DNA of 64,000 bases from assembly GCF_001445655.1 (NCBI RefSeq), contig NZ_LNBE01000004.1:744001-808000 (forward strand). The letters run 5' to 3'. This document shows, in pieces, positions 54,758 to 63,243 of this stretch. A model generated the notes under the pieces. The model was not told where the DNA came from and did not search any database. It saw only the letters and a list, made by a program, of their open reading frames with translations. This DNA is from Streptomyces roseifaciens (lineage in GTDB: Bacteria > Actinomycetota > Actinomycetes > Streptomycetales > Streptomycetaceae). Positions within the stretch are counted from its first letter, which is position 1. Every line of letters begins with the position of its first letter. The position numbers and the translations under genes are program-made.

Positions 54758-55822
54758 ATGAACGTTGTGACCCCGGCAGGCGGCGACAGCGCGGTGGCCC
54801 CCTCCTGGCCGGGCCTCCTGGACGCCCTGCTCTCCGGCCGTGACCTCACCGTCGACGACGCCGCCTGGGCCATGGACCGGATCATGCGCGGCGAGGCCAC
54901 CGACGCGCAGATCGCGGGCTTCCTGGTCGCCCTGCGCGCCAAGGGCGAGACGGTCGCCGAGATCTCCGGCCTGGTGCGCACGATGTACGAGCACGCCCGG
55001 CTGATCGAGGTGCCCGGCCCCAGCGTCGATATCGTCGGCACCGGCGGCGACGGCGCCAAGACCGTCAACATCTCCACCATGTCCTCGATCGTCGTCGCCG
55101 GCACCGGCGTGAAGGTCGTCAAGCACGGCAACCGGGCGGCGTCCTCGGCCAGCGGCGCCTCGGACGTGCTGGAGAAGCTGGGCGTCAACCTCGACCTCAG
55201 CCCGAAGCGGGTGGTGGAGGTGGCCGAGGAGGCCGGCATCACCCTCTGCTTCGCGGTGAAGTTCCACCCGGCGCTGCGGCACGTGGCCGCGGCCCGGCGC
55301 GAGCTCGGCATCCGGACCATCTTCAACGTGCTCGGCCCGCTGACCAACCCCGCGAAGGTACGTGCCCAGGCCACGGGCGTCGCGGACGCCCGGATGGCCC
55401 CGATCCTCGCCGGGGTGCTCGCCGAGCGCGGCTCCTCGGCGCTGGTCTTCCGCGGCGACGACGGCCTTGACGAGCTGACCACGACCGCCACGTCGCGGGT
55501 GTGGGTGGTCTCCGGCGGACGGGTCCGCGAGGAGGCCTTCGACCCGCGGGACGTGGGGATCGACCTGGTGCCGGTGGAGGCGCTGCGGGGGGCCGACGCG
55601 TCGTACAACGCGGACGTCGCACGGCGTCTGCTCGCGGGCGAGACGGGTCCGGTGCGGGACGCCGTGCTCCTCAACTCCGCCGCGGCGCTGGTGGCGTTGG
55701 CGCCCACGGAGGAGCCGCTGGCGGAGCAGATCCGGGGCGGGCTGGCCCGGGCTGCGGAGTCCATCGACTCCGGGGAGGCCCGGCGGGTGCTCGAGCGGTG
55801 GGCCCTGGCGAGCAACGCGTAG
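54758..55822 (+). CDS. trpD: Anthranilate phosphoribosyltransferase
   Basis: Second step of tryptophan synthesis, joining anthranilate to PRPP. The 354-residue protein has the PRPP-binding loop in [17 protein letters not shown] near 90-107 and the [18 protein letters not shown] segment near 122. It stands apart from other trp genes, as in other Streptomyces. The ATG is preceded by AGGAGCG. I saw no leader peptide or attenuator upstream, only the qcrB terminator. A strong hairpin follows. Confidence 0.96.
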   Translation: MNVVTPAGGDSAVAPSWPGLLDALLSGRDLTVDDAAWAMDRIMRGEATDAQIAGFLVALRAKGETVAEISGLVRTMYEHARLIEVPGPSVDIVGTGGDGAKTVNISTMSSIVVAGTGVKVVKHGNRAASSASGASDVLEKLGVNLDLSPKRVVEVAEEAGITLCFAVKFHPALRHVAAARRELGIRTIFNVLGPLTNPAKVRAQATGVADARMAPILAGVLAERGSSALVFRGDDGLDELTTTATSRVWVVSGGRVREEAFDPRDVGIDLVPVEALRGADASYNADVARRLLAGETGPVRDAVLLNSAAALVALAPTEEPLAEQIRGGLARAAESIDSGEARRVLERWALASNA

Positions 55823-55840
55823 CGCTGTGAAGCAGTAGTG

Positions 55841-55879
55841 CCGTGAAGGGGCGTCCGTGATACGGACGCCCCTTCACGG
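55841..55879 (+). terminator. Perfect 18-bp stem hairpin after trpD
   Basis: CCGTGAAGGGGCGTCCGT (55841-55858) pairs exactly with 55862-55879 over a three-base loop, 19 bases after the trpD stop. It isolates trpD from the riboswitch-controlled gene. Confidence 0.92.
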
Positions 55880-55909
55880 TCGGCGATCAGTTGTGCCATA
55901 CTCTCGGCC

Positions 55910-56045
55910 AAGGTCACGAGTGACAGCGACACGGCCCCGGCCCGCTGTCCGGCAACCCTCCTTCCGTGGCGGGGTGCCCCGGGTGATGACCAGGTCGCAG
56001 GCAGCGAGGTCTGCGGCAAGCGCGGGTCCCTCGCCAGGGATCCTG
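55910..56045 (+). ncRNA. SAM-IV riboswitch
   Basis: The element has the hallmark order of the actinobacterial SAM-IV class: GGTCACGAGTGACAGCG at the 5' side (from 55912), GGCAACCCTCC at 55951-55961, and GGGGTGCCCCGGGTGATGACC at 55971-55991, with GGTCA and TGACC closing the P1 stem. A further hairpin follows at GCAGGCAGCGAGGTCTGC. It precedes a terminator and a class V aminotransferase-fold gene, so S-adenosylmethionine presumably represses that gene. The 3' boundary is approximate. Confidence 0.9.
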
Positions 56046-56086
56046 GTTGTCGAGGGAGTTCCTTCCGTGGTTCAGCGAATGCGTTA

Positions 56087-56106
56087 GGGCTCGAAGAGCC
56101 CCTTTT
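56087..56106 (+). terminator. Rho-independent terminator of the riboswitch leader
   Basis: GGGCTC (56087-56092), a three-base loop and GAGCCC (56096-56101) are followed by CTTTTCC. A U-tract terminator is rare in this DNA. Its place between the riboswitch and the gene marks it as the expression platform. A short frame of 33 codons (55986-56087) stops exactly at its first base. Confidence 0.82.
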
Positions 56107-56177
56107 CCCGCACCCTCCTTTCCTTTCCCGCGCCCGTCGCGCGGTGGAATTCGCCTGCCTTTTTACGGGAGTTCGCC

Positions 56178-57539
56178 ATGTCTGTCCCCACCCTTGCCTC
56201 CGACCGGTCCGTTTGCACCCCTCTGCCCGTTCTCGGGTGTGATGTCCGGGTCCCGCTGGTGACCGGGGGAGAGGTGACCTACGCGGCGCTGGACTACGCG
56301 GCCAGCGCCCCCGCCCTGCAGCGGGTGTGGGACGACGTGGCGGCGTACGCGCCCTACTACGGCAGCGTGCACCGCGGCGCGGGCTACCTCTCGCAGCTGT
56401 CGACGGAACTCTTCGAGAACAGCCGGGCGGACGTCGCCGCGTTCCTCGGCTGCCGGGACGGCGACCAGGTGCTCTTCACCCGCTCGACCACCGACTCGCT
56501 CAACCTGCTCGCGGCCGTACTCCCCGCCGGTACGCGGGTGTTCGTCTTCGAGACCGAGCACCACGCGGCGCTGCTGCCCTGGGAGCGGCGCGCGGACGTC
56601 GAGGTGACCTACCTCGACGCGCCCCGCACCCCGGGGCAGGCGGTCGAGACGCTCGAGCAGGCGCTCGCGGCCCGCGAGCCCTACGGTCCCGCGCTGGTGT
56701 GCGTGACCGGTGCGTCCAACGTGACCGGTGAGCTGTGGCCCGTACGGGAGCTGGCCGCCGCCGCGCACGCCCACGGCGCGCGGATCGTCGTGGACGCGGC
56801 CCAGCTCGTCCCCCACCAGCGGGTGGACATCGCGGAACTCGACGCCGACTGGGTCGCCTTCTCCGGGCACAAGCTGTACGCGCCCTTCGGTGCCGGCGTG
56901 CTGGCCGGGCGGGCGGACTGGCTCCGGGACGCCGAGCCCTACCTGGCGGGCGGGGGCGCGAGCCGGCGCGTCGCGCGGGGCGCCTCCGGCGAGGTGGAGG
57001 TCGACTGGCACGAGGGGGTCGCCCGGCACGAGGCCGGCTCGCCCAACGTCATCGGGGCCTACGCCATCGCGTCCGCGTGCAAGGCGCTCGCCGAGGCGGG
57101 CTTCGACCGGCTCGCGGAGCGGGAGCGGCAGCTGATCACCGCGGTGCGGGAGGGGCTGGCGGCGGTGCCGGGGGTGCGGGTGCTGTCGCTCTTCGGGCCC
57201 GGCGCCCCGAGCGTGGGCGTCCTGTCCTTCACCGTCGACGGCTGGAACAGCTCGCACTTCGCGGCGGCGCTCTCCGCGGAGTACGGGATCGGCGTCCGCG
57301 ACGGCCTCTTCTGCGCGCATCCGCTGGTGCGGACGCTGGTGGGCGCGGACTCCTCCGCCGAGGGGGAGTGCGGTGCGCCCGACGAGGGCGCGCCCCTGAA
57401 CGCGATCCGCGTCAGCTTCGGCGCCGGCACGCCCGACGAGCACGTGGAGCGCTTCGTGGCGGCGGTGGACGAACTCGTCCGCCACGGAGCGAAGTGGTCC
57501 TACCGGACCGAGGGCGGGCGTTGCGTCCCGGTCGCCTGA
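56178..57539 (+). CDS. Class V aminotransferase-fold enzyme (cysteine desulfurase-like), SAM-regulated
   Basis: A 453-residue PLP enzyme. Substrate-site residues resemble SufS-type desulfurases: ALDYAASAPAL, YYGSVHRGAGYLS, FETEHHAALLPWER, and the PLP lysine in FSGHKLYAPFGAG near 235. A cysteine occurs in DGLFCAHPLVR near the position of the desulfurase active-site loop. It could release sulfur from cysteine or act on another sulfur amino acid; the SAM-IV riboswitch upstream supports a role in sulfur/methionine metabolism. GGGAG lies six bases before the ATG. The substrate is unproven. Confidence 0.85.
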   Translation: MSVPTLASDRSVCTPLPVLGCDVRVPLVTGGEVTYAALDYAASAPALQRVWDDVAAYAPYYGSVHRGAGYLSQLSTELFENSRADVAAFLGCRDGDQVLFTRSTTDSLNLLAAVLPAGTRVFVFETEHHAALLPWERRADVEVTYLDAPRTPGQAVETLEQALAAREPYGPALVCVTGASNVTGELWPVRELAAAAHAHGARIVVDAAQLVPHQRVDIAELDADWVAFSGHKLYAPFGAGVLAGRADWLRDAEPYLAGGGASRRVARGASGEVEVDWHEGVARHEAGSPNVIGAYAIASACKALAEAGFDRLAERERQLITAVREGLAAVPGVRVLSLFGPGAPSVGVLSFTVDGWNSSHFAAALSAEYGIGVRDGLFCAHPLVRTLVGADSSAEGECGAPDEGAPLNAIRVSFGAGTPDEHVERFVAAVDELVRHGAKWSYRTEGGRCVPVA

Positions 57540-57559
57540 CGGCGCTTGCAGGATCCACG

Positions 57560-57740
57560 GTTGCGCCCGGTCCGGCACCGCCGGATGTGCGGGCGGGGGT
57601 TGGGCGCCGCTGCGGCGGGGACGGCTGCCGGGGCAGGCCCCGGCTCCCCGCAGGGGAAACGGCGAAAGGGTGGGTCCGGGGCCTCCCCGCCGCCGCAACG
57701 GCGATCAGCCGCAACCGGCGTGACCGGCGGTGCCGATCGG
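57560..57740. repeat. Third copy of the intergenic GC-rich repeat family
   Basis: This stretch between convergent genes contains GGCACCGCCGG, GCGCCGCTGCGGCGGGG, CCGCCGCAACGGCGATCAGCC and ACCGGCGGTGCCG in the order seen at 12771-13318 and, reversed, at 25265-25690. Only one unit is present. It lies just beyond the ends of both flanking genes. Confidence 0.72.
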
Positions 57741-57768
57741 CATGAGCCGTTGTCCCGGCGACGTGCCG

Positions 57769-58050
57769 TCAGGTATCCAGGCCGATCGCGAACGCCGCCT
57801 CCAGGTCGTGCTGGGAGTACGTGCGGAACGCGATGTGCGTCTCCGTCGAGGCGACGCCCGGGACCTTGCTGATCCTGCCCGGGATGACGTCCGCGAGGTC
57901 GTCGTGCCGGGCCACCCGCACCATGGCGATCAGATCGTGCGCACCCGTCACCGAGTACACCTCGCTCACGCCCTCGATCGCGGCGATCTGCTCGGCGATC
58001 TCGGGGATCCGGTCGACGTCGGTCTTGATCAGCACGATCGAAGTGATCAC
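57769..58050 (-). CDS. Stand-alone Lrp/AsnC ligand-binding (RAM) domain protein
   Basis: A 93-residue protein equal to the C-terminal RAM domain of Lrp/AsnC regulators, without the HTH. The beta-alpha-beta-beta-alpha-beta pattern is plain, with VYSVTGAHDLIAMVRV in the ligand-binding region. Such proteins bind amino acids and may pair with full-length Lrp members or sense alone. The rhomboid gene ends ten bases upstream of its promoter side on the same strand, so the two are probably co-transcribed. Confidence 0.9.
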   Translation of the reverse strand: MITSIVLIKTDVDRIPEIAEQIAAIEGVSEVYSVTGAHDLIAMVRVARHDDLADVIPGRISKVPGVASTETHIAFRTYSQHDLEAAFAIGLDT

Positions 58051-58059
58051 TGCGGGCTC

Positions 58060-58809
58060 CTATCGGGGGTCGGGGGGCAGCCCCGCCTTCACTCTAGTCG
58101 CACGTCCGTACCTCGCCCACGCGTACAGGAAGCCCAGCGCGAAGCCCACGACGTGGGCGAGGTAGGCGACGCCGGGGCGGTCGCCGGCGGCGCGGGCGGC
58201 CACCCACTGCAGGCCGAACCAGAAGAGCAGCACGGCCCAGGCGGGGAACCGCAGCGGCAGGAAGAAGAGGAACGGGAAGAGACTGGTGACGCGGGCCCGG
58301 GGGAAGAGGTAGAGGAAGGCTCCGAGGACCCCGGAGATCGCGCCGGAGGCGCCGACGAGCGTGCGGTCGGATGCGGCGTGCGCGGCCGCGTAGCCGAGCA
58401 GGGCGAGCACTCCGGCGGCGAGGTAGAAGAGGACGAAGGGTCCGCGTCCCATCCGGTTTTCGGCCATGGCGCCGAAGACGTAGAGGAAGAGCATGTTCCC
58501 GAGCAGATGCAGCCAGTTGCCGTGCACGAAGAGCGCGGTGAGCGGGGTGATCAGCTCCGCCGGCGGCCCGTGCCAGAGCTTCTCGGGCACCACGCCCCAC
58601 CGCTCGAAGTAGGCGGTCTGGGCGGCGAGGAGGTTGCTGCCGCTGCCGTGGCCGGCCAGGGGCGCGGTGAGCTCCGCCGCGGGGCCCAGGAGGAACACCG
58701 CGCAGCAGGCGCCGATGAGGGCGTAGGTGACCAGGGGAACCGGCGGGCGGATCCCGTCGTGGGCCCCTTGCGCCGCCGTCCCGGCTGCCTTTCCCGCCTT
58801 TCCCAACAT
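58060..58809 (-). CDS. Rhomboid family intramembrane serine protease
   Basis: A 249-residue membrane protease. Six helices are visible. The catalytic serine is in LVGASGAISGVLGAF, and the paired histidine in YLAHVVGFALGF; HGNWLHLLGNMLFLYVFG is the typical second-helix region. From the ATG at 58809 (MLGKAGKAAG) a short cytosolic tail precedes helix 1. The nearby loop containing LAAQTAYFERWGVVP is usual for actinomycete forms. Substrates are unknown. It lies nine bases upstream of the Lrp-type gene. Confidence 0.93.
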   Translation of the reverse strand: MLGKAGKAAGTAAQGAHDGIRPPVPLVTYALIGACCAVFLLGPAAELTAPLAGHGSGSNLLAAQTAYFERWGVVPEKLWHGPPAELITPLTALFVHGNWLHLLGNMLFLYVFGAMAENRMGRGPFVLFYLAAGVLALLGYAAAHAASDRTLVGASGAISGVLGAFLYLFPRARVTSLFPFLFFLPLRFPAWAVLLFWFGLQWVAARAAGDRPGVAYLAHVVGFALGFLYAWARYGRATRVKAGLPPDPR

Positions 58810-58934
58810 GAGCAGATCATGACGTACCGGCAGCAAAGCGCACAGAGTGCCTCGCCGGGCCGGTGAAGCGGGCCCGCACTCCGCGCCGCATGACCATCAG
58901 GCCGTAGGGTTACGGGAAGCACACCCGCAGTTCG

Positions 58935-59201
58935 ATGGACTTGATGAGGACGGACGACACGATGGGCGTTCCCCAGCCGACAGCCGGGACCCGGTGGCGC
59001 TGCGCTCTGTGCGGCAATCTCACCCGGTTCGATGTGACGCGTACGACCAAAGCCGTGGAATTCGTTCATCTCGACCTCTCCGGCGAGCCGCGCGTGGAGG
59101 AACGCGAGGTGGTCAGTGAGACGATCGGGTCCGTGCGTTGCCGCTGGTGCAACGCGGTCGACCAGGTCGAGCTGGTGGACCGGCCGGGCGCGAAGGCCTG
59201 A
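58935..59201 (+). CDS. Small zinc-ribbon-like protein
   Basis: An 88-residue protein with two CxxC pairs, CALCGN near 23 and CRWCN near 69, which could bind one zinc ion. Between them are alternating strands (VEFVHLDLSGEPRVEE). No enzymatic motif. A TAGGGT box at 58903-58908 suggests a promoter with a short leader. An ATG at 58962 (MGVPQPTAG) is an alternative start. It is 19 bases before the NYN-domain gene and co-directional, so the two probably form an operon, perhaps RNA-related. Confidence 0.82.
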   Translation: MDLMRTDDTMGVPQPTAGTRWRCALCGNLTRFDVTRTTKAVEFVHLDLSGEPRVEEREVVSETIGSVRCRWCNAVDQVELVDRPGAKA

Positions 59202-59220
59202 AGAACGGGAGCGGTGAGCG

Positions 59221-60600
59221 GTGGTGGAGCACACGGGTGGCGCGGAGGCGGCCGGTGGGCCTGGTGACACCGGTGGGACCGACGGCGCTGCCGAGGTGCT
59301 CGACCGTCCGTTGCCGGAGGGCGTGCGGCGCCGGGTCATCGGCCTGGTGGCGGAGGCGTTCGGCGGCCTGACCGTGGCCGAACTCCCGGCGGCGCTGCGG
59401 CAGTACGCCCGGTTCACGCCGAGCCGGCGGGCCAAGTTCGCGGGCAATGCGATGGCGGCGGCGGTGGAGAACGACGCCGCGTTCCGCCAGCGCATCTCGG
59501 CCCGGCTGCGCGAGACGGGCTCCGAGCTCGCCGAGGCGCTGGACGCGGGTTCGCCGCCGGCGGCCGCCGATCCGGAGGACGTGGCCGCCATGGCCTACGT
59601 GCTGCGGCCCACGGGCTGGGTCAAGCTCGTGACGGCGGCCGGCGAGGAGGCCCTGCGGGCCACCGCGGAGCGCGCGGGCGAGGAGGCCCAGCGCGAACTG
59701 CGGCGGCTGCGCGAGGAGCTGGCGGAGGCCCGGGCCGCGGCGCGGGCCGAGGCCGAGCGGGTCCGCGCCGAGCTGGAGGCCGCCCGCAGGGAAGCCGATT
59801 CGCTGCAGCGCAAGCTGCGCAGCGCGGTCGCCGACGTGCGGCGCGGCGAGGCCGCCCTGCGCAAGGCGGAGACCGAGCTGGAGTCCGTACGGGCGGCCGG
59901 TGCGGCCGAGAAGGCCGCCGCGCTGGGGGAGACCCGCCGGCTCAAGACGCGGCTGTCGGAGGCCGAGGCCGCGCTGGAGGCGAGCCGCCGGGCCGTGCGC
60001 GAGGGCCGCAGCGTGGAGGACATGCGCCTGCGGCTGCTGCTGGACACGGTCCTGGACGCGGCGCAGGGGCTGCGCCGCGAACTGGCGCTGCCGCCCGCCT
60101 CCGTGCACCCCGCGGACACGGTGGACGCCGTGGAGCCGGGCCGGATGACCCCGAAGGACATCGCCACGCGCGCCCTGTCCGAGACCGATCCGGCGCTGCT
60201 GGACCAGCTGCTGGCCCTGCCTCAGGCGCACCTCGTGGTCGACGGGTACAACGTCACCAAGACCGGCTATCCGACCATGCCGCTGGACAAGCAGCGGCTG
60301 CGGCTGCTGGGCGGGCTCGCGATGCTGGCCGCGCAGACGGGCGCCGAGGTGACCTGCGTCTTCGACGGGGCCGAGCTGGCCGCGCCCGTGCTGCTCGCGC
60401 CGCCGCGCGGGGTGCGGGTGCTCTTCAGCAAGCCCGGGGTGACCGCGGACGAGCTGATCCGCCAGCTGGTGCGGGCCGAGCCGCCGGGCCGTCCGGTCGT
60501 GGTGGTCTCCACCGACCGCGAGGTCGCCGACGGCGTCGCGAAGGCGGGCGCGCGGCCGGTCGCATCGGCCTTGCTCCTCAAGCGACTTGCCCGTACCTGA
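59221..60600 (+). CDS. NYN-domain (PIN-like, YacP-type) protein with coiled coil
   Basis: A 459-residue protein. The C-terminal ~165 residues are a YacP-like NYN nuclease domain: LVVDGYNVTKTGYPTM, TCVFDGAE, and VVVVSTDREVAD give the acidic metal-binding residues. About 150-290 is a long charged coiled coil. The N-terminal ~140 residues are helical and unrecognised (PAALRQYARFTPSRRAKF). RNA binding or cleavage is likely from the family. The GTG start follows the zinc-ribbon gene by 19 bases. Confidence 0.9.
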   Translation: MVEHTGGAEAAGGPGDTGGTDGAAEVLDRPLPEGVRRRVIGLVAEAFGGLTVAELPAALRQYARFTPSRRAKFAGNAMAAAVENDAAFRQRISARLRETGSELAEALDAGSPPAAADPEDVAAMAYVLRPTGWVKLVTAAGEEALRATAERAGEEAQRELRRLREELAEARAAARAEAERVRAELEAARREADSLQRKLRSAVADVRRGEAALRKAETELESVRAAGAAEKAAALGETRRLKTRLSEAEAALEASRRAVREGRSVEDMRLRLLLDTVLDAAQGLRRELALPPASVHPADTVDAVEPGRMTPKDIATRALSETDPALLDQLLALPQAHLVVDGYNVTKTGYPTMPLDKQRLRLLGGLAMLAAQTGAEVTCVFDGAELAAPVLLAPPRGVRVLFSKPGVTADELIRQLVRAEPPGRPVVVVSTDREVADGVAKAGARPVASALLLKRLART

Positions 60601-60818
60601 CCGTCAAGCCGTCATCACCGGCTGTGTCATGTTGGTAAAGCTTCTGTTGAGGCGAGAGATTTTTCTGATGAGGATTTGAACGGATCAGTCAGGGGTCACT
60701 AAGGTCGGGCCTCGAACCTTCGCCCGGTCGATCATCCATTCGGGGTGACGGTGAAGGTCCCGCCCGAACCGTGCCCTCCGGCGTGCGGTGGCGGCCGAGG
60801 AAGAAGGAGCCCGTCTCC

Positions 60819-61886
60819 GTGGCGTCCCACCGTCGACCCAAGCAGCCGGGCCGCGCCCGTGTGACCGTGCTGACCGCGACCGCTGCGGCCGCCGTCGCCC
60901 TCACCTCGCAGGCCGCACACGCCGATCCGAAGGCCTCCAAGGCGGAGGTCAAGGAGAAGGTCGACAAGTACTACGAAGAGGCCGAGCAGGCCACGGAGAA
61001 GTACAACGGGGCCAAGGAGAAGCAGGACAAGCTCGACAAGCAGGTCACCGATCTCCAGGACAAGGTCGCCCGCGGCCAGGAGGAGATCAACAAGCTGCGC
61101 AGCGGCCTCGGTTCGCTGGCCACCGCGCAGTACCGCAGCGGCGCCGTCGACCCCTCGCTGCAGCTGCTGCTCTCCTCCGACCCCGAGGGCTACCTGGACA
61201 AGGCCTCGACGCTCAATCAGGTGAGCGCCAAGCAGGCCAGCACCCTCAAGCAGATCTCCGAGAAGCAGCGCGTGCTCAAGCAGCAGCGCCAGGAGGCGAG
61301 CGGCAAGCTCAAGGACCTCGCGGAGACCCGCAAGGTGCTGGGCGAGCAGAAGGAGTCCGTCCAGGAGAAGCTCGCCGCGGCCAAGGAGCAGCTCAACACC
61401 CTCACCGCCGCGGAGCGCGCCGAGATCGTCGGCGAGAAGGAGCAGGCCGGCGGCGGCAAGGGCGGCGAGGAGCGCGCCGGCCGCGGCGGCGGCAGCAGCA
61501 GCCGCCCCGACCTCGGCAAGGACGTGCCCACCTCCGGCCGCGCCGCCGCCGCGCTCGCCGCCGCCCAGGGCAAGATCGGCTCCCCGTACGTCTGGGGCGC
61601 GACCGGCCCGGGCTCCTTCGACTGCTCCGGGCTGACCGGCTGGGCGTACGCACAGGCCGGCGTCACCCTGCCGCGCATCTCCCAGGACCAGGCCAACGCC
61701 GGCACCCGCATCTACGACCAGAGCCAGCTCAAGCCCGGTGACCTGGTGCTCTTCTACGGCGACCTGCACCACATAGGCCTCTACGCGGGCAACGGCCAGA
61801 CCCTGCACGCCCCCAAGCCGGGCGCCAACGTGCGCTACGAGTCGATGGGCAACATGCCCTTCCAGTTCGGCGTCCGCATAGGCTGA
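60819..61886 (+). CDS. NlpC/P60 peptidoglycan endopeptidase with coiled coil
   Basis: Secreted cell-wall hydrolase, 355 residues. A signal peptide ends near 37 (SQAAHA). About 40-220 is coiled coil, as in RipA-type enzymes, with YRSGAVDPSLQLLLSSDP. The C-terminal NlpC/P60 domain has the catalytic cysteine in FDCSGLTGWAYAQAG, and histidines in LHHIGLYAG and TLHAP. I chose the GTG at 60819 (VASHRRPK), with AAGGAG ten bases upstream. The paralogue at 62123 shares the same plan. The 218-base gap upstream shows no riboswitch that I recognise. Confidence 0.93.
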   Translation: MASHRRPKQPGRARVTVLTATAAAAVALTSQAAHADPKASKAEVKEKVDKYYEEAEQATEKYNGAKEKQDKLDKQVTDLQDKVARGQEEINKLRSGLGSLATAQYRSGAVDPSLQLLLSSDPEGYLDKASTLNQVSAKQASTLKQISEKQRVLKQQRQEASGKLKDLAETRKVLGEQKESVQEKLAAAKEQLNTLTAAERAEIVGEKEQAGGGKGGEERAGRGGGSSSRPDLGKDVPTSGRAAAALAAAQGKIGSPYVWGATGPGSFDCSGLTGWAYAQAGVTLPRISQDQANAGTRIYDQSQLKPGDLVLFYGDLHHIGLYAGNGQTLHAPKPGANVRYESMGNMPFQFGVRIG

Positions 61887-61950
61887 CGACTGGGCCGAAT
61901 GGCTGACCCGCCGCCCGTTCGGGCGAATCGCGGTGGCCCTCGCTGACATC

Positions 61951-61986
61951 ACGCCCCGCCGGTGACCTGCGTCTCCGGCGGGGCGT
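61951..61986 (+). terminator. Hairpin after the first NlpC/P60 gene
   Basis: ACGCCCCGCCGG (61951-61962) pairs exactly with 61975-61986 over a 12-base loop, 65 bases after the stop. It separates the paralogous genes, so the second must have its own promoter. Confidence 0.85.
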
Positions 61987-62122
61987 CCGCATTCCCGTCC
62001 CATTCCCACCCCGCGAGGTCTTTGAACACGGGGTGAGCGCGCCGCTACTGTCTGGCGCTGCGGTACCGGCACGCCGGGCAGACCGCGCCCACAGTGCAGC
62101 AAGGAAGGGAGTGCGGCAGCCC

Positions 62123-63193
62123 GTGGCGTCCCATCGCCGTTCTTCGCAGTCCGGTCTCACCCAGACCGTCCGGGTCACCGTCCTGTCCGCCGCCGTGGCC
62201 ACGGCCGCGGCCGCGATGGCGCCCCCGGCCGGAGCACGGCCCAGCGACACCGCCCGCGACGACCGGTCCCGCGGGACCGTCAAGACGCAGGTCGACCGGC
62301 TCTACGAGCAGGCCGAGCGGGCCACCGAGAAGTTCAACGAAGCGGGCGAGCGCGCCGGCGAGCTCCGCAGGAAGGTCGCCGAGGCCACCGACCGCGTCGC
62401 CCGCGGCCAGGAGCGCGTCAACCACATGCGCACCGCCCTCGGCATGGTCGCCGCCGCCCAGTACCGCAGCGGCGCCGTCGACCCCGCCCTCCAGCTGCTC
62501 CTGTCCTCCGACCCCGACGGCTACCTGGACCGCGCCGCCACCCTCGACCGCGTCTCCGACCGGCAGGGCGAGCAGCTCAGGGCGCTCACGGAGGCCCAGC
62601 GGGCACTGCGCCAGGAGCGCAGCGAGGCGGCGCGGATGCTCGGCGAGCTGGAGCAGACGCGCAAGGCCGTCGAGCAGCACAAGCGGGAGGTCGAGGGGAA
62701 GCTCGCCACCGCCCGCCGCCTGCTGAACGCCCTGCCGGCGGCCGACCGGGAGGCCTACGCCCGCGCCTCGCGCTCCGGCGGCACCCGGCAGCTGGAGCGC
62801 TCGGACGGGGGCGCCCTCGGCGGGCTGCAGGATCTCGCCGCCGCCTCCTCCCGCGGCGCCGCGGCCGCCATGGCCGCCCGCTCCGCAGTCGGCTCGCCCT
62901 ACGCCTGGGGCGCGACCGGGCCCGGCGCCTTCGACTGCTCCGGGCTCATGCAGTGGGCGTACGGGCGGGCCGGGGTCGGTCTGCCGCGCACCTCCCAGGC
63001 GCAGCGCAACGCCGGACGGCACGTTCCGCTGTCCGAGGCGCGCCCCGGGGACCTCGTCATCTACCGCGACGACGCCAGCCACGTCGGCATGTACGTCGGC
63101 AACGGCCAGGTCGTCCACGCGCCCTACCCGGGCGCCCGGGTGCGCTACGACCCGGCCAACATGATGCCGATTTCGTCGGTGACCCGGCCGTGA
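62123..63193 (+). CDS. NlpC/P60 peptidoglycan endopeptidase, paralogue
   Basis: A second secreted NlpC/P60 hydrolase of 356 residues. The signal peptide ends near 37 (PPAGA). The coiled-coil region matches the previous gene, including YRSGAVDPALQLLLSSDP. The catalytic cysteine is in FDCSGLMQWAYGRAG and histidines in ASHVGMYVG and VVHAP. The GTG at 62123 matches the paralogue's start (VASHRR); a GTG at 62111 has a closer ribosome site and may be used. The tandem pair arose by duplication and has diverged in the linker. Confidence 0.93.
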   Translation: MASHRRSSQSGLTQTVRVTVLSAAVATAAAAMAPPAGARPSDTARDDRSRGTVKTQVDRLYEQAERATEKFNEAGERAGELRRKVAEATDRVARGQERVNHMRTALGMVAAAQYRSGAVDPALQLLLSSDPDGYLDRAATLDRVSDRQGEQLRALTEAQRALRQERSEAARMLGELEQTRKAVEQHKREVEGKLATARRLLNALPAADREAYARASRSGGTRQLERSDGGALGGLQDLAAASSRGAAAAMAARSAVGSPYAWGATGPGAFDCSGLMQWAYGRAGVGLPRTSQAQRNAGRHVPLSEARPGDLVIYRDDASHVGMYVGNGQVVHAPYPGARVRYDPANMMPISSVTRP

Positions 63194-63243
63194 TCACGTC
63201 CTGAGCGCGCCTCCGGGGGCGCACGGCTCGTACGATGCGGGAC

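Noticed and set aside
60601..60818. Possible c-di-AMP (ydaO-type) riboswitch before the first NlpC/P60 gene
   Set aside because: Such riboswitches precede some Streptomyces wall hydrolases, but the conserved ydaO motifs are not visible here.
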